This document shows positions 17,655 through 26,572 of a DNA stretch of 64,000 nucleotides, one piece after another (positions within the stretch are counted from its first letter, which is position 1; every line of letters starts with the position of its first letter). A program made the position numbers and the translations under genes. The stretch spans positions 57,708-121,707 of the forward strand of contig CAKSEL010000010.1 of NCBI GenBank assembly GCA_934446675.1. The letters run 5' to 3'. The notes below the pieces were generated by a model. It searched no databases, was not told the origin of the DNA, and saw only the letters and a list, made by a program, of their open reading frames with translations. Source of the DNA: an uncultured Eubacteriales bacterium. GTDB lineage: Bacteria; Bacillota; Clostridia; Oscillospirales; CAG-382.

Positions 17655-18440
17655 ATGTTTAAAGCTGTACCCATGTTCTCCGGCTCGTCCGGAAACTGCG
17701 CATATGTAAAATACGGCGATACCGAATTTCTTATAGACGCAGGCGTTTCATACCGTAATATAAGACTTGCGCTCGAGATGATAGGCACGGATATTTCAAA
17801 TATCTCCGCAGTCTTCGTAACTCATGAGCATATCGACCATATCAAGGGACTTGAAGTGCTGGCAAAGAATAATCCGGGTGTACCTGTATACATAAATCAA
17901 AAGTCGTATGACGCTGCGGACAAAAATCTGTATAAGCATATGGCGGACAGTGCCGTCATAAAGAACCCGAAAGATACGGTAGAACTTGACGGGACGCTTG
18001 TAAGGATATTTGAAACTCCGCACGACTCCGCGGGCAGCGTGGGATACAGGTTTGAATTTGACGACGGAAACGCGTTCGGATACGCGACCGATATAGGCGA
18101 GATTACCCCCGATATAAGAGGCGCGCTGTACGGCTGCGAACAGGTGATACTTGAGTCCAACCATGACGTTGAAATGCTGAAAAACGGCCCGTACCCGTAT
18201 GTTCTCAAGAAAAGAATACTGTCCGATCACGGACATCTTTCAAACGACGCGTGCGCCGAATTTCTGACCGAGCTTGTAAGCCACGGAACGCATAAGGCAA
18301 TGCTTGCGCACCTGTCGCACGAGAATAATACGCCGCAGACCGCGTATAAGACCTCTGCGCTTAAACTTACGGAGGCGGGTTTTACGCCGGAGGATATAAA
18401 GCTTACGGTTGCCATGAGATCAATACTCGAAAACGGCTGA
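17655..18440 (+). CDS. yycJ: MBL-fold metallo-hydrolase, YycJ/WalJ type
   Basis: The 261-residue protein is a metallo-beta-lactamase-fold hydrolase. The zinc motif THEHIDHIKG is at about residues 55-64, the start SGSSGNCAYVKYG is typical of the YycJ (WalJ) group, and later ligands are seen in YATDIGE and DHGHLSN. YycJ of Bacillus acts as a 5'-3' DNA exonuclease in mismatch repair. It is usually encoded beside walRK, which is absent here. Location is cytoplasmic. It follows the small membrane protein by 15 bases. Confidence 0.87.
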   Translation: MFKAVPMFSGSSGNCAYVKYGDTEFLIDAGVSYRNIRLALEMIGTDISNISAVFVTHEHIDHIKGLEVLAKNNPGVPVYINQKSYDAADKNLYKHMADSAVIKNPKDTVELDGTLVRIFETPHDSAGSVGYRFEFDDGNAFGYATDIGEITPDIRGALYGCEQVILESNHDVEMLKNGPYPYVLKKRILSDHGHLSNDACAEFLTELVSHGTHKAMLAHLSHENNTPQTAYKTSALKLTEAGFTPEDIKLTVAMRSILENG

Positions 18441-18468
18441 GCGGTATGCAAAAGGAGCAGAGAGAAAG

Positions 18469-19128
18469 ATGTTTGATACAAAACTTTATGTCGTAAGACA
18501 CGCGCAGGGAATGGGAAATAAGCTTGCCGAGTTTCACGGTCAGTATAATTCCGACCTTACCGAGCTTGGAAAAAAGCAGGCGGAATGTACCGCGGAATAC
18601 CTAAAGGACGTAAAATTCGACGGAGCATATTCAAGCGATATTGCAAGGGCATATTCGACTGCGTGCATAGTAGCAAAGCGCCATGACGGACTTGAGATCG
18701 TCAAAAACAAACTGCTCCGCGAGATAGACGCAGGCACGTGGGAATGTATGAAGTTTGACGACATCGAGAAAAACTATCCCAAAGAGCATGAAATGTTCAT
18801 GAAGAACCTTTCAGAGTTTGTTTGCCCCGGAGGAGAAAGCGTAAAGCAGCTCCATGACAGGGTAAAACGCGGTTTTGATGAGATAGTAAAGCAAAACCCC
18901 GGAAAAACTCTGCTTATAGCCTCTCACGCAACTCCGATACGCTGTATGCTGTGCGACTGGAAAGGGCTTGCTCTCAGCGCCATAACGGAACTTAAATGGG
19001 TGTCAAACGCGTCGGTTACGGTTGTGGAATATAACTCGCGGACGCTTGAAACGCACCTATGCGAGACGGCATACGCGGAACATCTTGCAAAGCAAGGGCT
19101 TGTTACGGAACTTCCGGCAAATATCTGA
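18469..19128 (+). CDS. Histidine phosphatase family protein
   Basis: The 219-residue protein belongs to the phosphoglycerate-mutase-like histidine phosphatases. The catalytic His lies in LYVVRHAQGMGN (about residues 5-16; RHA rather than the usual RHG). A second His is in IASHATPIR (about 146-154) and the acid residue follows LREIDAGTWE (about 82-91). Members hydrolyse small phosphorylated metabolites, and the substrate cannot be read from sequence. It is the last gene of the block that starts with the GHMP kinase, and is followed by a bidirectional terminator. Confidence 0.85.
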   Translation: MFDTKLYVVRHAQGMGNKLAEFHGQYNSDLTELGKKQAECTAEYLKDVKFDGAYSSDIARAYSTACIVAKRHDGLEIVKNKLLREIDAGTWECMKFDDIEKNYPKEHEMFMKNLSEFVCPGGESVKQLHDRVKRGFDEIVKQNPGKTLLIASHATPIRCMLCDWKGLALSAITELKWVSNASVTVVEYNSRTLETHLCETAYAEHLAKQGLVTELPANI

Positions 19129-19154
19129 GATAAATAAGAAAATTAATATGAAAA

Positions 19155-19200
19155 TACCCGGTGCTCACACTTTAAAAGTAAGTACCGGGTAAAATATTGC
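19155..19200. terminator. Bidirectional terminator between convergent genes
   Basis: The arms ACCCGGT (19156-19162) and ACCGGGT (19184-19190), extended by GCT/AGT partial pairing, form a hairpin between the histidine phosphatase (plus) and the SDR gene (minus). Short A/T-rich stretches flank it on both sides. Confidence 0.65.
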
Positions 19201-19232
19201 CTGTTTTAACGTGTTTTCACTTTGTCTGTAAA

Positions 19233-20099
19233 TCAGACTCCAGAATAAGCGGCAAAACCGCCGTCGATCGGAATTACAACGCCGTTTACAAACGCGGACG
19301 CCTTGTCGTTGAGTAAGAACTGAAGTGCGCCGTCAAGATCTTCGGGTACACCGAAACGTCCCATGGGAGTGTGCGCAAGGATTTTCTCGCTGCGTGCTGA
19401 AAGGCTGCCGTCGGGATTGTAAAGCAGAGCCTTGTTCTGGTTTGTCGAGAAGAAACCGGGAGCTATTGCGTTTACGCGTATGCCGACTTTGGAGAAGTGA
19501 ACGGCGAGCCACTGTGTAAAGTTGGAAACGGCAGCCTTTGCGCCGCTGTAAGCCGGTATTCTTGTGAGAGGACGAAAAGCGTTCATGGACGAAACGTTGA
19601 TAATGCTTGCGCCGTCCTTTTTAGCCATGTCCTTTGCGAAAACCTGAGTCGGAATAAGAGTTCCCAAGAAGTTTAAGTTGAAAACAAAGGAGATACCGTC
19701 GGGATCGAGATCGAAGAAGGTCTTTATGCCGGAAATTTCGGCGTTGTTTTCAAGGTCATCGGCTTCGAGATAGTCCTTTGTCGTCGAGCCTTTGGGATTG
19801 TTTCCGCCTGCGCCGTTTATGAGAATGTCGCACGAGCCGAGCTTTTCATCGACGATTTTCTTTGCTTCTTCCATGCTTGCCTTTTCAAGGACGTTGGCTT
19901 TGACGGCAACAGCCGTTCCGCCGTCGGCGATAATTTCGTCGGCAACTTTTTTTGCTGCGTCAAGGTTAAGGTCAAGCACTGCGACTTTTGCATTGCAGGC
20001 AGCCGCGGTTTTTGCAAATCCCGAACACAGAACTCCGCCCGCACCCGTGATTACTACTACTTTTCCGCCAAGATCAAGATCAAACGGTAATGTTTTCAT
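19233..20099 (-). CDS. SDR family oxidoreductase, D-mannonate dehydrogenase-like
   Basis: The 288-residue protein is a classical short-chain dehydrogenase. It has the NAD(P) glycine motif TGAGGVLCSG (about 17-26), NGAGG (about 95), the catalytic Ser in INVSSMN (about 164) and YSGAK (about 178). The insertion around residues 100-130 and the closing VIPIDGGFAAYSGV resemble the fructuronate/mannonate oxidoreductase (UxuB/YjmF-like) SDR subgroup. The start MKTLPFD at 20099 is chosen because it follows GAGGAACATGAA. The isomerase/epimerase upstream begins with the same MKTLP; the two genes are 73 bases apart and likely act on one sugar acid or its epimer. Confidence 0.82.
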   Translation of the reverse strand: MKTLPFDLDLGGKVVVITGAGGVLCSGFAKTAAACNAKVAVLDLNLDAAKKVADEIIADGGTAVAVKANVLEKASMEEAKKIVDEKLGSCDILINGAGGNNPKGSTTKDYLEADDLENNAEISGIKTFFDLDPDGISFVFNLNFLGTLIPTQVFAKDMAKKDGASIINVSSMNAFRPLTRIPAYSGAKAAVSNFTQWLAVHFSKVGIRVNAIAPGFFSTNQNKALLYNPDGSLSARSEKILAHTPMGRFGVPEDLDGALQFLLNDKASAFVNGVVIPIDGGFAAYSGV

Positions 20100-20172
20100 T
20101 TCATGTTCCTCACTTAGTGTATAAAAATTCCGGGACATTCAGGCATTTAGCAAGAGCGTCCCGGTTAAAGGT

Positions 20173-20994
20173 TTACCAGTTAAGGCTCTTGAGGTAATCT
20201 CTGCTCATCTTTGCAGCCTCAAGGCAGGGAATATCGTAGGTGTTGTCTTGCTCTACGATAACGTATTTTGCGCCGCTTTCAACGGCAGCTTCGAGAATTG
20301 CCGGGAAGTTCTGCTTGCCGTGACCTACGGGTCTGAACTCAAAGGTGTTCTTCACAGGCTCTTTGTCGTCGGACTTTATACCGATAAGCTCGTACATATG
20401 CTCGCTCTTTGAACCTACAAAGTCCTTGAGATGAACAACGGGGCATCTGCCTGCGTACTTTCTTATGTAAGCCGCGGGATCTTCGCCGCCGACGTTTACC
20501 CAGCAGGTGTCAAGCTCTGTCTGGAGATGTTCGGGGCTTATGGTTTCGTACATATAGTCAAGACCGTATCTGCCGTCGGGCATCTTCTTGAATTCAAAGT
20601 CGTGGTTGTGGTAAACAAGGATAAGTCCCTTTGCGGCACATGCTGCGCCTATCTTGTCAATGCTCTTTAAAACTTCGTCAAAGCCTTCGTCGCCGGGTCT
20701 CTGACCTTCTGCAAGGTAAGGAACCGCAATGCATTCGCAGCCGATGGTCTTGTATGTGTCAAGACACTTATCGGTGTCCGCAAGCATTTCTGCGAGCGCA
20801 ACGTGAGCGCAGATCGCCTTGAGTCCGTTCTCGTCGAGAAGTGCTCTGAACTGTTCGCCGGTGAGTCCGAAAAGTCCTGCCGGCTCAACGTAATCGTATC
20901 CTGCCGCCTTTACAGCCTTTAAGGTTGCGGCAACGTCTTTTTCCATTTCGCTTCTTACTGTGTAAAGCTGAAGTCCTACGGGTAATGTTTTCAT
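20173..20994 (-). CDS. Sugar phosphate isomerase/epimerase (AP endonuclease-2-like TIM barrel)
   Basis: The 273-residue protein has the xylose-isomerase-like TIM-barrel pattern: GLQLYTVRSEM near the start, VYHNHDFEF (about 144-152, metal ligands), TELDTCWVNVGG (about 175-186), VVHLKDF and a final Glu in VIVEQD. Members isomerise or epimerise sugars with a divalent metal. ATG 20994 follows AAGGAGAG. It is the first gene of a two-gene minus-strand operon with the SDR dehydrogenase. The sugar is unknown. Confidence 0.85.
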   Translation of the reverse strand: MKTLPVGLQLYTVRSEMEKDVAATLKAVKAAGYDYVEPAGLFGLTGEQFRALLDENGLKAICAHVALAEMLADTDKCLDTYKTIGCECIAVPYLAEGQRPGDEGFDEVLKSIDKIGAACAAKGLILVYHNHDFEFKKMPDGRYGLDYMYETISPEHLQTELDTCWVNVGGEDPAAYIRKYAGRCPVVHLKDFVGSKSEHMYELIGIKSDDKEPVKNTFEFRPVGHGKQNFPAILEAAVESGAKYVIVEQDNTYDIPCLEAAKMSRDYLKSLNW

Positions 20995-21310
20995 AATTAG
21001 CTCTCCTTCCGGTAATCGCAAGATTTACCAAAAAACTGCGGCACGGTGTGCCTGACTTAAAAGAAAAGACAACGCTTCTCTTTACGCATAACATTATATC
21101 ATATAAATTCCCGATTTTCAAACTTTCAAAATAAATTTAACAAAAAATTCCTATTTTTATAAAGATAGTTGCGCATTTTATAAAAATCGTATATTGACCG
21201 CGGCAAAAAAGAGATGTGCCCGGCGCAGAGTGTAAATTGTTGTGGACACGGACGCACGTTTGTGGTAAAATATAAAAAAGACAAATAATCGTACCGGACG
21301 GGAGAAAAAA

Positions 21311-22000
21311 GTGAGCGCAAAAGACGTCGTAATAATAAATCAGACAAAAGATCTCATAATCTGCATAAAGCCGTGCGGAATAAGCTCGGAATATACAGAG
21401 GGAAAACCGAACGCCGTGTCGGAGCTCGAAAGGCTGACAGGGTGCAAGACCGTAAAAACGCTGCACAGACTCGACGTCGGCGTGGGCGGAGTAATGGTGT
21501 ACGCAAAGAATAAGGACGCGGCGGCGAAAATGTCGGCTCTTATCGCGGACGGAAAACTGGTAAAGCAGTATTCTGCGCTTGTTCGCGGCGTTCCCGAAAA
21601 TAAAAGCGGCTCTTTGGAAAATATACTGTTCAAGGACGGCAGGGCAAATAAAGTTTACGTCGTTGACAGAGAGCGCAAGGGCGCGAAAAAGGCAAGATTG
21701 ACGTATGAAACGGTCTGCACGCGGCAAACGCCGAAAGGCGCTGTTTCCGAACTTTTCATAACGCTGGATACCGGCAGGAGCCACCAGATAAGAGCGCAGT
21801 TTTCTCATATCGGACACCCTCTCTGCGGCGACGGAAAATACGGCGCAAAGGACAACAATAACCGGATATGCTTAATGTCGAAACGCATAAGCTTTGTAAG
21901 TCCGTTCGATAACAAAGAAGTCTGTTTTGAGTGTCCGCAAAGCGTATGGGAACTCTGGGACTTCGGCGCAGATGAAAAAATCGCACAAAATGTACAATAA
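21311..22000 (+). CDS. RluA/RluD-family RNA pseudouridine synthase
   Basis: The 229-residue protein is a short pseudouridine synthase without an S4 domain. The catalytic Asp is in LHRLDVGVGGVMVYAKN (about residues 53-69). The family's C-terminal GRSHQIRAQFSHIGHPLCGD is at about 156-175. It should isomerise uridine in rRNA or tRNA; the site cannot be assigned. The start is GTG, after GGGAGAAAAAA. It lies alone upstream of ruvC and is separated from it by a promoter at 22087. Confidence 0.9.
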   Translation: MSAKDVVIINQTKDLIICIKPCGISSEYTEGKPNAVSELERLTGCKTVKTLHRLDVGVGGVMVYAKNKDAAAKMSALIADGKLVKQYSALVRGVPENKSGSLENILFKDGRANKVYVVDRERKGAKKARLTYETVCTRQTPKGAVSELFITLDTGRSHQIRAQFSHIGHPLCGDGKYGAKDNNNRICLMSKRISFVSPFDNKEVCFECPQSVWELWDFGADEKIAQNVQ

Positions 22001-22086
22001 GAGCGCAGAATGTAAAATCGCGGCGCAAAGGCGCGGAAATTCCCATTAAAAAAAACGTTTTTCGCGGTTTGTTAACGCGTCATTAA

Positions 22087-22115
22087 TTGACAAAAGTTAA
22101 ATAATGTGGTATACT
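22087..22115 (+). promoter_or_regulatory. Sigma-A promoter for ruvC
   Basis: A consensus TTGACA (22087-22092) and TATACT (22110-22115) are spaced by 17 bases, 60 bases upstream of the ruvC start. Confidence 0.8.
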
Positions 22116-22175
22116 GACTTAATAAACCGTGTGTGCATTTTTGCGTAAAGTATGTTTTGAAACGGAGACGCCGCA

Positions 22176-22673
22176 ATGATAATAATGGGAATAGATCCGG
22201 GACTTGCGACGGTGGGTTTCGGCATAATAAACGCGTCGCGTGCGACAAAGTTCGAAGCTGTGGAATACGGCGCGGTGCTTACTCCTGCAAAGAGTAAAAT
22301 TCCGGACAGGCTCGCCGAGATATTCGAGAACATAAGACAGCTTGTAAAGACGTATAAGCCTGATGCCGTGTCCGTGGAAAAGCTGTATTTCAACACAAAC
22401 GAAAAGACCGCCATAAACGTAGCACAGGCGCGCGGAGTAATACTGCTTGCCGCAAGGCTCGGAAACGTACCGATATACGAATATACGCCGCTTCAGATAA
22501 AGCAGGCGCTTACGGGGTACGGCAGAGCCGAAAAAAAGCAGATAATGTATATGGTTAAAACTATTCTGAAGCTTGAGAGCGAACCGAGACCGGACGATAC
22601 GGCGGACGCTCTTGCCGCGGCAATATGCCATGCTTACAGCTCGTCGTCGGCACTGTTCAACGCCGGCATATGA
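22176..22673 (+). CDS. ruvC: Holliday junction endonuclease RuvC
   Basis: RuvC cuts Holliday junctions together with RuvAB. The 165-residue protein shows the RNase H-like catalytic acids: Asp in MGIDPGLATVGFG (about residues 4-16), Glu in SVEKLYFNTN (about 69-78), and the closing DDTADALAAAICH (about 140-152) with two Asp. The size is normal. ATG 22176 follows CGGAGA; an alternative ATG lies three codons on. ruvA and ruvB are not adjacent in this window. Confidence 0.95.
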   Translation: MIIMGIDPGLATVGFGIINASRATKFEAVEYGAVLTPAKSKIPDRLAEIFENIRQLVKTYKPDAVSVEKLYFNTNEKTAINVAQARGVILLAARLGNVPIYEYTPLQIKQALTGYGRAEKKQIMYMVKTILKLESEPRPDDTADALAAAICHAYSSSSALFNAGI

Positions 22674-22699
22674 CATAATGGCAAAGCGCGGGTCAAAGA

Positions 22700-22873
22700 A
22701 TAGATATTAATAAATAAACCGCAGCATGAGATTACCTCGGAGATAAGGGCGTAAAGCTTCTGCGGAAAAAGAAAATTTTGAAGGAAAGGAGGAAAAAACG
22801 AAAGACGGGATCTTATGCGGTGAGCGTAATATAAAGCCGCAAAACCGAAAAGTCTTTCGCAAAGAAATAAAAA
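22700..22873 (+). other. Structured leader-like segment upstream of holB
   Basis: This interval contains CCGCAG/CTGCGG arms (about 22718-22766). It also has a longer perfect inverted repeat, CGAAAGAC (22799-22806) with GTCTTTCG (22852-22859), enclosing GCGG/CCGC. A strong AAGGAGG at about 22784-22791 is not followed by a usable long frame. holB itself has no clear Shine-Dalgarno site, so the fold may matter for its translation. No known riboswitch class is recognised. Confidence 0.4.
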
Positions 22874-23809
22874 ATGAATAACCTGCCGCGTCAGTTTATA
22901 AATAACAGCAGACTGCACGCATATCTTCTGGTATGCCCGGATTCGTCGCTTGCGTCGCGCACGGCGCTTGAAATTTCGGCGTCGCTCATGTGCCGCAATA
23001 CAGATGAGAATACGGCGGAGCCCTGCGGAAAATGCTCCGACTGCATAAAGCTTATGTCGGGAACGCACCCCGATCTTCATATAATCGGAGACGCGGGAAA
23101 TAAAGTCGGCGTGGACGATATAAGAGCGGTGTCGGACGAGGCGTATCTTGCGTCTAACGAGGCGGACTGCAAGGTGTTTCTGCTCAAAAACGCAGATCTT
23201 TATAATGTGCAGGCGCAGAACGCGCTGCTGAAAATTCTCGAAGAACCGCCCGAGGGCGTAAAATTCGTGCTTACCGCGTCGGGAACGTCGTCAATACTTC
23301 CGACGGTGCGTTCAAGGCTTTTTACGCTGCATTTAAGCGGACTCGGAAAGAACGCGTACTATCAGACGCTGAAAAAAGCCCGTCCCGGCGCAGACGACGG
23401 ATTGCTTGTCAAAATGGCGGCGTTTGCGGCAAAATACGAGGGCACGGAGCTTTCGGAAATGGACGAAAAGGTATATGAAAAAGCTTTCAGTCTTGCCGCG
23501 GAATATTTTTCGGGCAATAAAAGCGACGTACTTCTTGAATTTCCGCGTTCAAAGGATTCGAGAAAGAATATGCTTATATATCTTCAGGTCTTTTATCTTG
23601 CTCTCGGAGAAATAATGTACGCAAAGCTGTATAAAATACCCGATGACGCGGCTTTTACCGAGAGCGAACTTCACGACGGAATAATGAAGACCTCGTCAAA
23701 AAGAGCCTCTGTCATACTCGACGGACTCGAAAAGGCAATAATAAAGATAAGCTCGCCCATGAATTACAGCGTAAATCTCATTGCCGCAGAGCTTGGCGGA
23801 GTTCTGTAA
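22874..23809 (+). CDS. holB: DNA polymerase III subunit delta'
   Basis: Delta' is a fixed part of the clamp loader. The 311-residue protein shows an AAA+ N domain with a zinc module (a Cys around residue 38, then CGKCSDC at about 51-57), DDIRAVSDEAYL (about 79-90), NALLKILEEPPEG (about 117-129) and FVLTASGTSSILPTVRSR (about 133-150, sensor 1 region). The P-loop is degenerate, as usual for delta'. The start lacks an obvious ribosome binding site; see the leader upstream. ricT follows 81 bases later, matching the common holB-ricT order in Bacillota. Confidence 0.92.
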   Translation: MNNLPRQFINNSRLHAYLLVCPDSSLASRTALEISASLMCRNTDENTAEPCGKCSDCIKLMSGTHPDLHIIGDAGNKVGVDDIRAVSDEAYLASNEADCKVFLLKNADLYNVQAQNALLKILEEPPEGVKFVLTASGTSSILPTVRSRLFTLHLSGLGKNAYYQTLKKARPGADDGLLVKMAAFAAKYEGTELSEMDEKVYEKAFSLAAEYFSGNKSDVLLEFPRSKDSRKNMLIYLQVFYLALGEIMYAKLYKIPDDAAFTESELHDGIMKTSSKRASVILDGLEKAIIKISSPMNYSVNLIAAELGGVL

Positions 23810-23890
23810 AAAACATATCCGCAAAATAAGTTTTTATAAATTCTAACCGGATATTTTCCGGTAAACGAAAGGAACAGCACTCAGAATATA

Positions 23891-25648
23891 ATGAATAACA
23901 ATACAAAAAAGCCGGATAACGAAAAGAACGACAGCGAAAACATCTCGACCAAAAAGGGTTTCCGCCTCTCGCTTCCCGGCAAGAAAAATTCCGGCGAAAT
24001 CAAGAGCACAATACATTTTTCCGCACCGCAGAATACGCAGAACAACGGCGCCGCACAGCCCTCCGCACCCGTAAAGAACGATAAGGGCGAAAATAAAAAT
24101 TCTCATTCGGATTCATTCAAAAAGACCCGCGGCGATAAGGAAGATAACAGAAACAATAAAGAAAACCGCGGCGGACGTTTCCGCGATAAAGACCGCAGCA
24201 AAAACGCAAATTCCGGCAGTGCCGACGACAGAAAGACCGAACGCGACGATAAAAACAGAAAGAACGCAAATTCAGACAGACAGCCCGGTTCTCAGGGCGG
24301 TTTTCAGAAGAAAAGAAACGACAGAAACGAGAAAAACGAGAAAAACGGCGCAAACAGGAACCGTGCGCCGCAGAATAATGCCGCAAAGGACGAAAATGCC
24401 GTTCAGAACGACAGAAATCAGCAAGGGTTTAAGAATAAAAACCGTCCGCAGAAAAATCAGCCCGAACAGAACGCAAAGGGCGTAAAGGATAACCGTAAAA
24501 ACGAGCAGAGAAACGGCAAAAAGGAAAATAATAACCGCAATCAGCCGCCGCGCACTCCTCTTTCGGCGCTTTCAGGAGATATGCAGCAGAGCCTTGCCGC
24601 GATCAAGGAACATAAAAGAGAGCTTGAGGCGGCAAAACCCAAGGTAAAGGAACTCAGCCTTGAGGAAAAGTATAAGGACGCGATACCTCTTGCCGAAAAA
24701 ATAGCCGCAGAGGACGAAAAGGCGCGCCACCCGATATACGGCAGCGGACTGTCCGACGACGAAAAGCAGGAGATAGTCGGAATACGTTTCAGAGAAGCCG
24801 GAAAGATATACTATTTCGATCCCGACGGACAGACAATCCCCTACGGAGCTCACGTGATAGTCGAAACCGCACGCGGCAGCGAATACGGCTTCACTGCCAT
24901 TTCAAACCGCCTTATACCCAAAGAGGGCATAGTTTCTCCGCTTAAAAAGATTCAGAGAATTGCAACCGAGATGGATACCCAGAAATACACTGCAAACAAG
25001 ATGCTTGAAAAGCAGGCTGCCAAGGTATTTAAGGAAAAAGTTGCGGCTCTCGGACTTGCGATGAATCTCATATACGTAGAATACACTTTTGACAATTCAA
25101 AGCTGCTGTTTTACTTTACAGCCGAAACAAGAATAGACTTCCGCGAGCTTGTAAAGGAGCTTGCCGGAGTATTCAGAACAAGAATAGAGCTGCGCCAGAT
25201 AGGAGTGCGCGACGAAGCAAAGGTTCTCGGCGGACTCGGAGTATGCGGCAGAGCCGCGTGCTGCGCTACGTTCTTGGGTGATTTTGCACAGGTTTCCATA
25301 AAGATGGCAAAGGATCAGAACCTGTCGCTCAGCGCGGCAAAGATCTCGGGCGCCTGCGGAAAGCTCATGTGCTGTCTGCGCTACGAGGACAGGGTCTATG
25401 AACAGGAAAACGCGCGCACACCCAAAGTCGGGGCGTTGGTCGAAACAAGCGAGGGCAAGGGCGTCGTAACCGAAAGAAACGCGCTTAAAGGAACGGTCGG
25501 CGTTGTGCTTGACGCGTCCCCCGATTCGCCGGCAAAGACCTTTGACAGAGATACCGTAACGGTACTCGGTTTTTCGGGCAAAGCCGCGGCGGAGGATCAG
25601 AGAGCCGATGACAACGCGGACGAAATAAAGGACGACGAACAGGATTAA
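23891..25648 (+). CDS. ricT: RicT (PSP1-domain, YaaT-like) with long disordered N-terminal extension
   Basis: RicT forms the Y-complex with RicA and RicF, which carries FeS clusters, assists RNase Y-dependent mRNA maturation and promotes Spo0A activation. The PSP1 core (about residues 290-520) is intact, with the cysteine motifs GVCGRAACCATFLG and GACGKLMCCLRYE. Unlike Bacillus YaaT (about 275 residues), this protein has about 585 residues. The first 230 or so are Asn/Lys/Arg/Asp-rich low complexity, probably disordered and RNA-binding. It lies between holB and truB; truB starts 10 bases after its stop. Confidence 0.92.
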   Translation: MNNNTKKPDNEKNDSENISTKKGFRLSLPGKKNSGEIKSTIHFSAPQNTQNNGAAQPSAPVKNDKGENKNSHSDSFKKTRGDKEDNRNNKENRGGRFRDKDRSKNANSGSADDRKTERDDKNRKNANSDRQPGSQGGFQKKRNDRNEKNEKNGANRNRAPQNNAAKDENAVQNDRNQQGFKNKNRPQKNQPEQNAKGVKDNRKNEQRNGKKENNNRNQPPRTPLSALSGDMQQSLAAIKEHKRELEAAKPKVKELSLEEKYKDAIPLAEKIAAEDEKARHPIYGSGLSDDEKQEIVGIRFREAGKIYYFDPDGQTIPYGAHVIVETARGSEYGFTAISNRLIPKEGIVSPLKKIQRIATEMDTQKYTANKMLEKQAAKVFKEKVAALGLAMNLIYVEYTFDNSKLLFYFTAETRIDFRELVKELAGVFRTRIELRQIGVRDEAKVLGGLGVCGRAACCATFLGDFAQVSIKMAKDQNLSLSAAKISGACGKLMCCLRYEDRVYEQENARTPKVGALVETSEGKGVVTERNALKGTVGVVLDASPDSPAKTFDRDTVTVLGFSGKAAAEDQRADDNADEIKDDEQD

Positions 25649-25657
25649 GAGTGTCGT

Positions 25658-26572
25658 ATGGACGGAATACTGAATGTTTACAAACCGCAGGGCATAACGT
25701 CGTTTTCGGCGGTGTCGAGAATACGCAAATTTACGGGCGAAAAACGTGTGGGACACGCAGGAACGCTTGATCCCATGGCTACGGGCGTGCTTCCGGTGCT
25801 TGTCGGACGCGCGGCGGCTTTGCAGGAAATGCTGTCGGATCACGATAAGTCGTACCGCGCAGGCATAAAGCTCGGCGTTGTTACAGATACCGGCGATATT
25901 ACCGGAAACACCGTGCAGAGCAAAGAGGTAAGCGGCATTTCCGGGCAAATGTTTGAAGATGCATTGCAAAGCTTTGTCGGTAAGATAATGCAGACTCCGC
26001 CGATGTATTCGGCAATAAAGATAAACGGCGAAAGGCTCTATGATCTTGCCAGAAAAGGCGTTGAGGTCGAGCGCCAACCGCGTCAGATAGAAATATATTC
26101 GGCGTCGCTTGTAAAAAGGCTGTCGGAAGATGAATTTGTATTTGACGTGTCTTGCTCAAAGGGTACGTATATCAGAACCCTGTGCGAGGATATAGGCGAA
26201 AAACTCGGTACCGGAGCTTGTATGAGCAGCCTTGAGAGAACGGTGTGCGGCAATTTTTCCGTGACCGATTCGGTGAGCCTTGATAAAATCGAACAGATGT
26301 ATAAAAACGGCGATAGGGACGGTATTCAAAGCTTGCTTGTGCCGGCTGAAAAGCTGTTTCAAAATTCCAAAAAGATTACGCTTCCGCAGTTTTATTCCAG
26401 ACTTTGCTCTAACGGCTGTGAAATCTATCTCTCTAAACTCGGACTTCCCGATTCCGCTCTCGCCGGTTCTCTTTTCAGAGTCTATACCTCCGACAATACC
26501 TTCCTCGGTCTTGCCGAAATCAAAGACTTCCCCGACGGCAGAGCCATAAAATTAAGGTACAGATTGGGATAA
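25658..26572 (+). CDS. truB: tRNA pseudouridine(55) synthase
   Basis: TruB makes pseudouridine 55 in the T loop of nearly all tRNAs. The 304-residue protein has the N-terminal KPQGITSFSAV, the catalytic motif GHAGTLDPMATGVLPV (about residues 34-49, Asp nucleophile), and KGTYIRTLCEDIG (about 166-178). The C-terminal part (about 235-304) would be the PUA-like region. It usually neighbours rbfA/ribF; here it follows ricT and is followed directly by repeat R6. Confidence 0.95.
   Translation: MDGILNVYKPQGITSFSAVSRIRKFTGEKRVGHAGTLDPMATGVLPVLVGRAAALQEMLSDHDKSYRAGIKLGVVTDTGDITGNTVQSKEVSGISGQMFEDALQSFVGKIMQTPPMYSAIKINGERLYDLARKGVEVERQPRQIEIYSASLVKRLSEDEFVFDVSCSKGTYIRTLCEDIGEKLGTGACMSSLERTVCGNFSVTDSVSLDKIEQMYKNGDRDGIQSLLVPAEKLFQNSKKITLPQFYSRLCSNGCEIYLSKLGLPDSALAGSLFRVYTSDNTFLGLAEIKDFPDGRAIKLRYRLG

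Noticed and set aside
22718..22738. A six-codon leader peptide before holB (ATG to TAA)
   Set aside because: No ribosome binding site precedes it and its codons suggest no attenuation logic.
25097..26077. A 326-codon open frame antisense to ricT and truB
   Set aside because: It spans two real genes on the other strand and shows no domain.
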